This document shows, one piece after another, positions 22,582 through 30,054 of a stretch of 30,054 nt of DNA (the stretch's first letter is position 1; every line of letters begins with the position of its first letter). The stretch is from Collinsella sp. (GTDB taxonomy: Bacteria > Actinomycetota > Coriobacteriia > Coriobacteriales > Coriobacteriaceae): assembly GCA_019419585.1 (NCBI GenBank), contig DXZQ01000029.1, forward strand, positions 1 to 30,054, written 5' to 3'. The translations under genes were made by a program, and so were the position numbers. A model generated the notes under the pieces. It saw only the letters and a program-made list of their open reading frames with translations. It made no database searches and was not told the origin of the DNA.

Positions 22582-22732
22582 TTTGGCACTTGATCGACCT
22601 TGTGCAATCGAGGCGGCGATAGGCCATGGGCTATTTGCCGCAAAGGTGCTCCGCGTGTAATTTGCCCGAGGCACGGGCCGATGGCGTATCATTGTCTCTT
22701 GCTTGTTTGCACTGCTCAGGGAGGGGCCGCGC

Positions 22733-23986
22733 ATGGCGCAGGAACACGATCTGTTTGATGACATTATCGAGATCAGCAAGGGTTTCGACTTTCTTAAAAA
22801 CCCGCTTGGCGGCGTGACCGATGCACTCGATCCGTCGGCTCCGCAGTGGAATCCTGCCGACTACAAGGAGCGTCCGCGCGGCAACACCATTCCGTGCTTG
22901 ACCTGCAAAAACGAGAAGAGCGGCTGCACCGCGTGCATGGATGTGTGCCCGGTCAACGCCATCGAGGTCGAGGAAGATGCCATTGAGATCCTCGATACCT
23001 GCCGCAAATGCGGTCTGTGCGCTGCCGCTTGCCCGACCGAGGCGATTATTTCGCCGCGTTTGGCGCCCAAAAACCTCTATGACGAGATTGTTTCTGCTGC
23101 TACGAGCCACGAGACCGCCTACGTCACCTGCACGCGCGCTCTCAAGCGCATGCCGCGCGAAAACGAAGTCGTCGTTGCTTGCGTGGGCGATATTACGGCC
23201 GAGACCTGGTTCTCTGTGCTGGCCGACTATCCCAACGTGAGCGTGTACCTGCCGTTGGGCGTGTGCGATAAATGTCGCAACACCGGCGGCGAGGACATGC
23301 TGGGCGAGGCGATTGCGAAGGCCGAGGAATGGGCTGGTACGGGTATGGGCCTGGAGGTCGACCCCAAGAGCCTCAAATGCCATAAGCGCCGCGAGTACGA
23401 GCGCAAGGAATACATGGAAAAGATCGCCCGCACCACGGGCCTGACGGTGACCAAGCTCAACCCGGCGACGGCGGCATTGGCTTCGGTGACGCAGAAGCTC
23501 AAAGCCCATCGCCATCAGATCACCCAGCTGGAGCGCACGCTCAACACCATGTGCGGCACCACGACGACCAAGCGTCGCCGTTCGCTTACCCATGGGCGCC
23601 AGCTGGTACTCTCGACGCTGCAAAACCACCCCGAGCTTGCCCAGAACATGCAGGTGAGCACGCCGGAGTGCGATTTTGACAAGTGCGCGTCGTGCGGCGA
23701 GTGCGTTAACGCGTGCCCCACGTCCGCCTGCGATTTGGTGGGAAGCGGTCGCTTTGCACTGGAGTCCACGTATTGTTTGGGTTGCGGAGCCTGCGTCAAG
23801 GTTTGTCCCGAACATGCGCTCAAGCTGGTCGAACACGATGCGTCCAATCTGGTCGTCGTCGATCCCGAGGCCGAGGAAAAGGCCGCCCAGAAGGCGAAGG
23901 CTCACGAGGAGGCCGAGAAGGTCAAGGCCGAGGCAAAGGCCAAGCTCGATAAGATGCTCGATCAGGTGGAAAAGCTCGCAGACTAG
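22733..23986 (+). CDS. Protein with four 4Fe-4S cluster motifs and charged C-terminal helix
   Basis: This 417-residue protein has two pairs of ferredoxin-type motifs. The N-terminal pair is CLTCKNEKSGCTACMDVCP (about 55-73, a widened CxxC spacing) and CRKCGLCAAACP (about 90-101). The C-terminal pair is CASCGECVNACP (about 318-329) and CLGCGACVKVCP (about 349-360). The central 200 residues hold a further CDKC (about 177) and no recognised catalytic domain. The last 40 residues are an Ala/Lys/Glu-rich helix, probably a coiled coil. No membrane segment or twin-arginine signal is seen, so it is a cytoplasmic electron carrier or an adaptor. ATG 22733 has GGGAGGGG six bases upstream. No oxidoreductase gene is adjacent, so the redox partner is unknown; I do not recognise a named family. 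Confidence 0.85.
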   Translation: MAQEHDLFDDIIEISKGFDFLKNPLGGVTDALDPSAPQWNPADYKERPRGNTIPCLTCKNEKSGCTACMDVCPVNAIEVEEDAIEILDTCRKCGLCAAACPTEAIISPRLAPKNLYDEIVSAATSHETAYVTCTRALKRMPRENEVVVACVGDITAETWFSVLADYPNVSVYLPLGVCDKCRNTGGEDMLGEAIAKAEEWAGTGMGLEVDPKSLKCHKRREYERKEYMEKIARTTGLTVTKLNPATAALASVTQKLKAHRHQITQLERTLNTMCGTTTTKRRRSLTHGRQLVLSTLQNHPELAQNMQVSTPECDFDKCASCGECVNACPTSACDLVGSGRFALESTYCLGCGACVKVCPEHALKLVEHDASNLVVVDPEAEEKAAQKAKAHEEAEKVKAEAKAKLDKMLDQVEKLAD

Positions 23987-24058
23987 TCAGCGACCCCTAT
24001 CTCTGCTTCATTTGCGCCGCCGTGGCGTCCGGGTTCGCCTGGATGCTGCGGCGGCGCT

Positions 24059-24064
24059 ATACTT
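24059..24064 (+). promoter_or_regulatory. -10 box of ychF promoter
   Basis: TATACT lies 36 bases before the GTG start. TTCGCC at 24035-24040 (18-bp spacing) is a weak -35. The box overlaps the end of an inverted repeat GCGCCGCC...GGCGGCGC (24016-24058) that could end transcripts of the ferredoxin-like gene. Confidence 0.5.
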
Positions 24065-24100
24065 ATGCAGTTTGAAGTACCTGTATCAAAAGGAGCTGTC

Positions 24101-25177
<1,077 letters not shown>

Positions 25178-25188
25178 GGACGACGCAT

Positions 25189-25572
25189 ATGTTTAAATAC
25201 GGCAAAAAAGCCGGCTACATGGGTATTGCGTTGCTCGTACTTGCGGTGATTCCGCTGGTGGTTGCAGCGTGTGTTATCCCCAACATTGGCCCCGAGGTGG
25301 CAACGAAGTTTAACGCCGCCGGCGAGGTGACGCGATGGGGCAAGAGCTACGAGCTGCTGGCACTGCCGGTGCTCAACCTGCTGCTGAGCGTGGCGACGTA
25401 CTTTACGGCAGGACGTCAGGCTAAAAACAATGATGACTCCGCCGCCATGGCGCGCATCGTGTGCGAGCGCTACCTGCGAAACGGCTGCATCACGGGTGTG
25501 TTTCTCAACGTGATCAACGTTTACTTTATGTACTCGGCTATTACCGGAACGGGCTTTGGCTTTGGTTTCTAG
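25189..25572 (+). CDS. Small DUF1648/SdpI-like membrane protein
   Basis: This 127-residue protein has hydrophobic segments at about 12-32, 54-72 and 103-120. Between the first two is PNIGPEVATKFNAAGEVTRWGKS, close to the DUF1648 pattern (P.ip.hFn..G..drwgsK) found at the N terminus of SdpI-type immunity proteins. SdpI itself is longer, so this is a short or one-domain member. AAGGA lies nine bases before the ATG, and only 11 bases separate it from ychF, so they are likely one transcript. The function is unknown; a link to toxin immunity is only family-based inference and no toxin gene is nearby. Confidence 0.78.
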   Translation: MFKYGKKAGYMGIALLVLAVIPLVVAACVIPNIGPEVATKFNAAGEVTRWGKSYELLALPVLNLLLSVATYFTAGRQAKNNDDSAAMARIVCERYLRNGCITGVFLNVINVYFMYSAITGTGFGFGF

Positions 25573-25581
25573 CTTGTCCTT

Positions 25582-25971
25582 TTAGGCAACGAGCCTGCAC
25601 GCATATTCAATGGCTGCTGCGAGGCCGCCGCTCGATCGTGGTTTAAATACCATGTCGGCGGCGGCCTCGCTTTCGTATCCGGCTCCGCGAAGGGCGAGCG
25701 CGGTACCGGCTTCCAGGAGAAGGGGCAGGCCGCGTTGGCTGGTTGCGATTACGGCAGCCTGATTGAGCGAGCAGCTGTGCGCTTGGCATTGGATGGCAAG
25801 TTCGCCTTGCGCCGGGCAAGGGACCAGAACGGCGGCGACGCGACTTGATAGCAATGCAAATGCTGTGCGCTCATCGGGCGAAAGACATTCTGATTCAACG
25901 ACGACGAGCTTGGGCGGTGCGCTGTTTGTGCGAAGCGTGGCTCGGTACGTGCGGACCGAAGAACCCGACAT
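25582..25971 (-). CDS. Conserved-looking small protein divergent from XRE regulator
   Basis: This 129-residue product has no family that I recognise. It holds an alternating hydrophobic pattern (KLVVVESECLSP, AAVLVPCPAQGELAIQ, AAVIATSQRGLPLLLEAGTALALRGAG) that suggests a small alpha/beta fold. No signal peptide or membrane segment is visible. AGGAG lies six bases before ATG 25971; an in-frame ATG at 25995 is inside the operator palindrome and has no site. An overlapping plus-strand frame is less likely because it lacks a ribosome binding site. The gene is divergent from the XRE regulator at 26048 across a shared 24-bp palindrome, so it is probably that regulator's target. It converges with the DUF1648 gene with a 9-bp gap. 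Confidence 0.68.
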   Translation of the reverse strand: MSGSSVRTYRATLRTNSAPPKLVVVESECLSPDERTAFALLSSRVAAVLVPCPAQGELAIQCQAHSCSLNQAAVIATSQRGLPLLLEAGTALALRGAGYESEAAADMVFKPRSSGGLAAAIEYACRLVA

Positions 25972-25994
25972 AGAAAACTCCTGTGTATTCGGCA

Positions 25995-26018
25995 AAACGT
26001 AAACTATAGTTTACGTTT
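25995..26018. promoter_or_regulatory. Perfect 24-bp palindrome, divergent operator/promoter
   Basis: AAACGTAAACTA is followed at once by its exact reverse complement. The centre CTATAG gives a TATAGT -10 box on each strand, so the operator would cover both promoters. It lies 23 bases before the minus-strand ATG at 25971 and 29 bases before the XRE gene at 26048, which suggests autoregulation by that protein. Confidence 0.75.
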
Positions 26019-26047
26019 ATGTTCGGCTCCATTTCAAACTCGTCTGC

Positions 26048-26266
26048 ATGGACGAACGTGCTAAACAGATTCTTGGCAGGCGGGTCGAAGAGACGCGCAG
26101 GGACCTTGGTATCTCCAAGGTTGATTTTTGTGTGGCGACAGGAATCAGCCGACCCTACCTCGACCGAATCGAAGATGGGACGGCAAATTTCACGCTCAAG
26201 GTTCTATTTAAGATCGCGCCCGCCCTTGGCATGACGGTGTCAGAGCTTCTCGAGGGGATCGAATAG
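26048..26266 (+). CDS. Small XRE-family DNA-binding regulator
   Basis: This 72-residue protein is essentially one Cro/C1-type helix-turn-helix (about 8-62): VEETRRDLGISKVDFCVATGISRPYLDRIEDGTANFTLKVLFKIAPALGMTVSELL. The recognition part is TGISRPYLDRIEDG. It has no sensory or effector domain. No Shine-Dalgarno sequence precedes ATG 26048; a TATAGT box about 38 bases upstream would give a short leader of about 30 nt. The perfect palindrome upstream is its likely operator, repressing itself and the divergent gene at 25971. The XRE and unknown-gene pair could be a small two-gene control unit. It converges with ansA across 22 bases, with no visible terminator. Confidence 0.85.
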   Translation: MDERAKQILGRRVEETRRDLGISKVDFCVATGISRPYLDRIEDGTANFTLKVLFKIAPALGMTVSELLEGIE

Positions 26267-26288
26267 GGGATACCCGTCGACAACTGAA

Positions 26289-27302
26289 TTACGCCATCGG
26301 GATGCGGTCGTGGTTGACTTGGCTGTAGAACAGGCGCTGGATCTCGGCGGCATCGCGTGACTGGCCGAGTGCCCACATGGTTTTGGCCACGAGTGTCTCG
26401 GTGGTCATATCATCGCCGCGCAAAATACCCGGATGGTCGGCGTAAGCACGGCCGACCTCATAAACACCCAGATCGAGGCCCTCTTCGGGGACCTGTGTGG
26501 TCATAACGACGGTGCGGCCCGAATCGACCCAGCGGAAAATTGCCTCTTGGAACGATTCGCCCGATTCACCAAACTCGGGGATACCGCCAATGCCAAAGGT
26601 CTCCAGAATCACGGCGTCGTAGCTATCGGCAAGGGCGTCGAGGATGCCCGGGTTTACGCCGGGCGTAAGCTTGAGTACAAATACGCGCGGGTCGATGCTG
26701 TCGTAGAAGCGCACCGGGTTTTCGCCCTGATGCGTGCCGTGAAGCCCGTTGCGCACGATGCGGTCGTTGCGGATATAGGCGATGGGCGGATAGTTGACGC
26801 TAATGAACGCGTTAAAGCTCATGGTACGCTGCTTGCGGGCGCGCGTGCCGGCAATGGCGACGCCGCCAAACACAATCGAGACATCGTGCGAGTGCTCGTC
26901 GAGCGCATAGAGCAGGCTCTGGTACAGGTTGAGCTTGGCGTCAGTAAAGGGATTGCCCATGGGCTTTTGCGAGCCGGTGAGCACGATGGGCTTGGGGCTG
27001 TCCTGAATCAGGTAGGAAAGCGCTGCCGCGGTGTAGCTCATGGTGTCGGTACCGTGCAGAATCACGAAGCCGTCGTGGTCGGCATAACCCTCGACGATGA
27101 CGTCGCGGATACGCATCCAGTCACTGGGGCGCATATTGGTGCTGTCGATGTTCATGGGCTGCACGACGTCGAGCTCGCAGAGGCCCGAGATCTCGGGGAC
27201 GCTCTGGGCGAGCTCCTCACCGGTCAGGGCGGGGGAGAGGCCATTGCCGTCCTCGGTCGATGCGATGGTGCCGCCCGTGGCGATGAGAAGGATGCGCTTC
27301 AT
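26289..27302 (-). CDS. ansA: Type I L-asparaginase
   Basis: This 337-residue enzyme hydrolyses asparagine to aspartate and ammonia. The two catalytic threonine motifs are ATGGTIAS (T12) and HGTDTM (about 83-88). SQKPMGNPFTDAKLNL (about 115-130) and AVILETFGIGGIPE are family blocks. No signal peptide is present and the length fits the cytoplasmic type I (AnsA) enzymes. ATG 27302 is chosen: AGGA lies nine bases upstream, and residues before it in the longer frame resemble no asparaginase. It is divergent from guaA, and an inverted repeat lies between them (27379-27407). Substrate preference for asparagine over glutamine is assumed from the family. Confidence 0.93.
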   Translation of the reverse strand: MKRILLIATGGTIASTEDGNGLSPALTGEELAQSVPEISGLCELDVVQPMNIDSTNMRPSDWMRIRDVIVEGYADHDGFVILHGTDTMSYTAAALSYLIQDSPKPIVLTGSQKPMGNPFTDAKLNLYQSLLYALDEHSHDVSIVFGGVAIAGTRARKQRTMSFNAFISVNYPPIAYIRNDRIVRNGLHGTHQGENPVRFYDSIDPRVFVLKLTPGVNPGILDALADSYDAVILETFGIGGIPEFGESGESFQEAIFRWVDSGRTVVMTTQVPEEGLDLGVYEVGRAYADHPGILRGDDMTTETLVAKTMWALGQSRDAAEIQRLFYSQVNHDRIPMA

Positions 27303-27378
27303 GCTGGTATTCCTATCGTATTTGCCGCCGCAGAGGCGGAGTCGTTCGGCAGTATTGTGGCACAGGGCGTCCAATGTT

Positions 27379-27407
27379 CAAACGTATTACATCATCTGTA
27401 ACGTTTG
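27379..27407. promoter_or_regulatory. Inverted repeat in ansA/guaA divergent region
   Basis: CAAACGTATTAC and GTAACGTTTG are arms of an imperfect palindrome (two extra bases in the left arm) around ATCATCT. It lies 77 bases from the ansA start and about 160 from guaA. The 267-bp gap holds no gene. A possible guaA -10, TACACT, lies near 27498, with no clear -35. No purine riboswitch core was recognised. Confidence 0.4.
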
Positions 27408-27569
27408 GTAACACTTCAATCGCCGTCAAATAGGGCCCCGGTCGTGCGTTTGCCGTGCGCTGATGGCTGCGAGGGACGAGAAACCCCATATAACGTGTAC
27501 ACTATGAAAGTTATTTTCGTTCATTCACGCGGGTGGGCACCGGCTCCCCGCCAACAAGAGGGGGAAACC

Positions 27570-29168
27570 ATGGATCAAAAGGCTTCCGCAAAGGTCCTCG
27601 TACTCGACTTTGGTGCGCAGTACGGTCAGCTCATTGCCCGTCGCGTCCGCGACCTCAACGTGTATTCCGAGATTGTCCCCTGCGACATCTCGGCCGACGA
27701 GATTCGCGAGATGAACGCCTCTGCGCTCATCCTTTCCGGCGGCCCGGCCTCCGTGTATGCCGAGGACGCTCCGTCCATCGATCCTGCCATCTTTGACCTG
27801 GGCCTTCCCGTCCTGGGCTTTTGCTACGGCCATCAGATCACGGCCGTGACGCTCGGTGGCAAGGTCGGCCACTCCGAGGTGGGCGAATACGGCCGCGCCA
27901 CCATCACGCGTACGGCCGGCGCCAAGCTCTTTAACTCCACGCCTATGGAGCAGACCGTGTGGATGAGCCATCGCGACGCCGTGTCCGAGGTGCCCGAGGG
28001 CTTTACCGTTACCGCCAGCACCGACGTGTGCCCGGTTGCCGCCATGGAGTGCGTCGAGCGCAAGATCTTCACCACGCAGTTCCACCCCGAGGTCAAGCAC
28101 TCCGAGTACGGTCAGCAGCTGCTGAGCAACTTCCTGTTTGAGATCTGCGGCCTGGAGCCCAACTGGAGCATGGACAACCTGGTCGAGACCATGACGGCTG
28201 AGTTCCGCGAGAAGGTCGGCGACGACCGCGTGATTCTGGCCCTGTCCGGTGGCGTCGACTCCTCCGTCGTGGCTGCGCTGGGCGCCCGCGCCGTGGGCAA
28301 GCAGATGACCTGCGTGTTCATCAACCACGGTCTGCTGCGCAAGGGCGAGCCCGAGCAGGTGGAGGAGGTCTTCACCAAACAGTTTGACGTCGACTTTATC
28401 CACGTCCACGCCGAGGACCGTTATGCCGAGCTTCTGGCCGGCGTGACCGAGCCCGAGGAGAAGCGCCGCATCATCGGCACGCAGTTCTGGAAAGAGTTCT
28501 TCGCGGTTGCTCAGCAGCTCGAGTGCGATGGCAAGCCGGTCAAGTACCTGGCTCAGGGCACCATCTACCCCGACATCATCGAGTCCGGCGCTCGCAAGAC
28601 GGGCGGCAAGACGGCCACCATCAAGAGCCACCACAACCTGATTCCGTTCCCCGAGGGCGTGCACTTCGACCTTATCGAGCCGCTCGATCACTTCTTTAAG
28701 GACGAGGTCCGCGCGCTTGGCCTTGCGCTCGGCCTGCCGGGTCACATCGTGTTCCGTCAGCCCTTCCCGGGCCCGGGTCTTGCCATCCGCATCATCGGTG
28801 CGGTCGACAAGGAGAAGCTCGAGATCCTCAAGAATGCCGACGCCATCGTGCGCGAGGAGCTCGACGCCTATAACCAGCGTCTGTTTGAGCAGACCGGCGA
28901 GCGCAACTCCGAGCACAGCTGCTGGCAGTATTTTGCGGTCCTGCCCGACATCAAGTCCGTTGGCGTTATGGGCGACGAGCGCACCTATCAGCGCCCGATC
29001 ATCTTGCGCGCCGTGGAGTCCAGCGACGCCATGACCGCCGACTGGGCCAAGCTGCCCTACGACGTCCTGGCCCGCATCTCCGGCCGCATCGTTGCCGAGG
29101 TCCCTGGCGCCAACCGCGTCTGCTACGACATCACGTCCAAGCCGCCCGCGACGATCGAGTGGGAATAA
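27570..29168 (+). CDS. guaA: GMP synthase (glutamine-hydrolysing)
   Basis: This 532-residue enzyme converts XMP to GMP with ATP and glutamine ammonia. The N-terminal class I amidotransferase carries nucleophile C85 in GFCYGHQ and H172/E174 in FHPEV. The ATP pyrophosphatase P-loop is LSGGVDSSV (about 225-233). The C-terminal dimerisation domain (about 415-532) ends with the conserved DITSKPPATIEWE. The start is ATG 27570 with GAGGGGG five bases upstream; the longer in-frame start at 27405 is rejected because family members begin near the chosen Met. A strong terminator follows, so it is a single-gene unit. Confidence 0.97.
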   Translation: MDQKASAKVLVLDFGAQYGQLIARRVRDLNVYSEIVPCDISADEIREMNASALILSGGPASVYAEDAPSIDPAIFDLGLPVLGFCYGHQITAVTLGGKVGHSEVGEYGRATITRTAGAKLFNSTPMEQTVWMSHRDAVSEVPEGFTVTASTDVCPVAAMECVERKIFTTQFHPEVKHSEYGQQLLSNFLFEICGLEPNWSMDNLVETMTAEFREKVGDDRVILALSGGVDSSVVAALGARAVGKQMTCVFINHGLLRKGEPEQVEEVFTKQFDVDFIHVHAEDRYAELLAGVTEPEEKRRIIGTQFWKEFFAVAQQLECDGKPVKYLAQGTIYPDIIESGARKTGGKTATIKSHHNLIPFPEGVHFDLIEPLDHFFKDEVRALGLALGLPGHIVFRQPFPGPGLAIRIIGAVDKEKLEILKNADAIVREELDAYNQRLFEQTGERNSEHSCWQYFAVLPDIKSVGVMGDERTYQRPIILRAVESSDAMTADWAKLPYDVLARISGRIVAEVPGANRVCYDITSKPPATIEWE

Positions 29169-29186
29169 ACGATATTCGTTGATTTC

Positions 29187-29228
29187 AAGCCTCTGACCTG
29201 CGAAAACAGGTCGGGGGCTTCTTATTTT
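29187..29228 (+). terminator. Terminator of guaA
   Basis: AAGCCtCtGACCTG pairs with CAGGTCgGgGGCTT around a CGAAAA loop, and TTCTTATTTT follows. It begins 18 bases after the guaA stop. Confidence 0.9.
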
Positions 29229-29262
29229 GCAACCTCTGTGCAACCTTTATGGTTTCGCGCCC

Positions 29263-29291
29263 CGTGAACAGGGGACGTAGCACTGCTCACG
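29263..29291. repeat. Short palindrome with GGGGAC core
   Basis: CGTGAACAG and CTGCTCACG form a 9-bp stem (one G-T pair) around GGGACGTAGCA. It lies in the 277-bp gap between guaA and the DUF3800 gene. The core CAGGGGAC is reminiscent of the elements at 14075 and 21420, but the match is short. The rest of the gap (29292-29445) holds a GGCGGCTCC...GGAACCGCC stem at 29417-29446 overlapping the DUF3800 stop and nothing else that I recognise. Confidence 0.4.
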
Positions 29292-29445
29292 TCTGGGCCC
29301 ATGTCGGCACCGATCATTGCCCGCGCTGCTTCTGCTTGCGCTTCAGCTTCCGCTGCTCGAAGCACGTCGTCGGGAGTTCCGCGTCGGCGTCCCGCCTTCC
29401 CGCCGATGGAGGGGTTGGCGGCTCCCTGCAGAGCCGCGGAACCGC

Positions 29446-30054
29446 CTATATCCGCTTGTTGCGGGCTTGCTTGAGCCAGTTCCTCTTGAAAGAGCCTATA
29501 CCTCCGAAGAACTTGTTGTACGTCTCATCGCTCTCCTTGGCCTTGTACTTGACCAAGGCAAGTTCGATAGTGCAGAGGTAATCCGCCGCTTGCTCGAGAC
29601 GGTAGTCGGTCATCGAGGTCTTGCGGCGTCGGACGACCCCTTTTGAGAGGACCTTGCCCACCGAGCGGTCGAGTGCCTGCTTGACGATATCCTGACCGTT
29701 GTCGTAGTAAACCTTCACATCGTCGAAAGATTGAAAGAAGCCCAGGTGTTCAATCATGGCAGAGGAGATATCGCGCCCCATACGCTCCATTAGCCTTGCC
29801 GGGTCTTCGAACTGGCTGCGGCGGTAGACAAACGTGATATAGGAAATGGGAAGTTTGCGGACGAACGAGGAGAAGTAGGCGAGCATCACCTTGCGCTGCT
29901 CGATGTTAAGAAACTCATAGTCCTTGTGCCCGTTTATGAGAGGCTCGGAGTGAAACGGAATGTTAGGGAGATCAGCCCTGGCAAGCTTGGCCTCATAGCC
30001 CGTGACCGCCTCGGCGATGCTGTCTGCCTGGTCGTGAAAGACGAGTGTGAGCAG
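29446..30054 (-). CDS. DUF3800-like protein, 5' end beyond the window
   Basis: The frame is open from the right edge of the window to TAG 29446, giving the last 202 residues; the start lies beyond the window. DUF3800 proteins have an N-terminal aspartate-rich, RNase H-like motif (DESG), which would be in the missing part. The visible part has LVFHDQADSIAE near its start and the typical C-terminal pattern YRLEQAADYLCTIELALVKY, where the family has a second conserved Asp. An internal GTG/ATG at 29889/29886 is not a likely start, as coding sequence continues upstream. DUF3800 genes are often found near mobile or defence genes, but none are visible here. The function is unknown. A GC stem overlaps its stop. 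Confidence 0.72.
   Translation of the reverse strand: MLTLVFHDQADSIAEAVTGYEAKLARADLPNIPFHSEPLINGHKDYEFLNIEQRKVMLAYFSSFVRKLPISYITFVYRRSQFEDPARLMERMGRDISSAMIEHLGFFQSFDDVKVYYDNGQDIVKQALDRSVGKVLSKGVVRRRKTSMTDYRLEQAADYLCTIELALVKYKAKESDETYNKFFGGIGSFKRNWLKQARNKRI

Noticed and set aside
25763..26002. Plus-strand open frame opposite the unknown gene at 25582-25971
   Set aside because: No ribosome binding site and it ends inside the operator palindrome; the minus-strand frame has AGGAG at the right distance and the promoter.
27525..29243. 572-codon minus-strand open frame opposite guaA
   Set aside because: Antisense shadow; it runs through the guaA terminator and resembles no protein family.

Overview
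The window looks like chromosomal DNA of a GC-rich, anaerobic actinobacterium of the class Coriobacteriia. Collinsella is the closest match I can suggest from memory, but no database search was possible. The grounds are high GC in third codon positions, strong AGGAG ribosome binding sites, a type III glutamine synthetase, a PFL-family (UPF0210) protein, several Fe/Zn alcohol dehydrogenases, a multi-cluster ferredoxin-like protein and a lipid II amidation enzyme. Most genes are housekeeping or central metabolism. There is no phage, plasmid, CRISPR array or complete insertion sequence. The less ordinary material lies in the intergenic spaces.

Layout. 1-440: gene-free leader with a hairpin at the left edge. 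441-3351 (+): a large STAND-type/SARP-like regulator that reads in three successive frames and is probably one gene broken twice. 3421-6451 (-): yhbY, a SAM methyltransferase and a PFL-family protein, with a 132-bp inverted-repeat element between the last two. 6560-10788 (-): a folate/methionine operon of metF, a stand-alone cobalamin methionine synthase reactivation protein, and a MetH that lacks that domain. 10789-11214: a divergent control region with a three-tier hairpin and a possible nitrogen-control site. 11215-13302 (+): glnN. 13303-14110: a MITE-like element, a 189-bp tandem duplication and tRNA-Glu(UUC). 14116-18455 (-): two translationally coupled TPR-like genes followed by a murT-gatD fusion.

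18456-18958 is a 503-bp control region. 18959-22581 (+) holds three metal-dependent alcohol/glycerol dehydrogenases in a row, the second and third separated by a palindromic REP-like element. 22733-23986 encodes a protein with four 4Fe-4S motifs. 24101-25572 holds ychF and a small membrane protein. 25582-26266 is a divergent pair, an unknown gene and an XRE regulator, around a perfect 24-bp palindrome. 26289-27302 (-) is ansA and 27570-29168 (+) is guaA. The window ends inside a DUF3800 gene on the minus strand.

How the genes work together. MetF makes 5-methyl-THF, MetH uses it to methylate homocysteine on cobalamin, and the separate activation protein would rescue oxidised cobalamin. GlnN, the amidotransferase half of MurT-GatD, GuaA and AnsA all produce or consume amide nitrogen, so the window is rich in glutamine/asparagine nitrogen traffic, although the genes are in separate transcription units. 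The three dehydrogenases fit fermentative NADH disposal or glycerol use. I see no clear previously undescribed multi-gene system. The best leads are the MurT-GatD fusion with its TPR partners, the 24-bp operator with its divergent pair, and four kinds of structured intergenic repeat.
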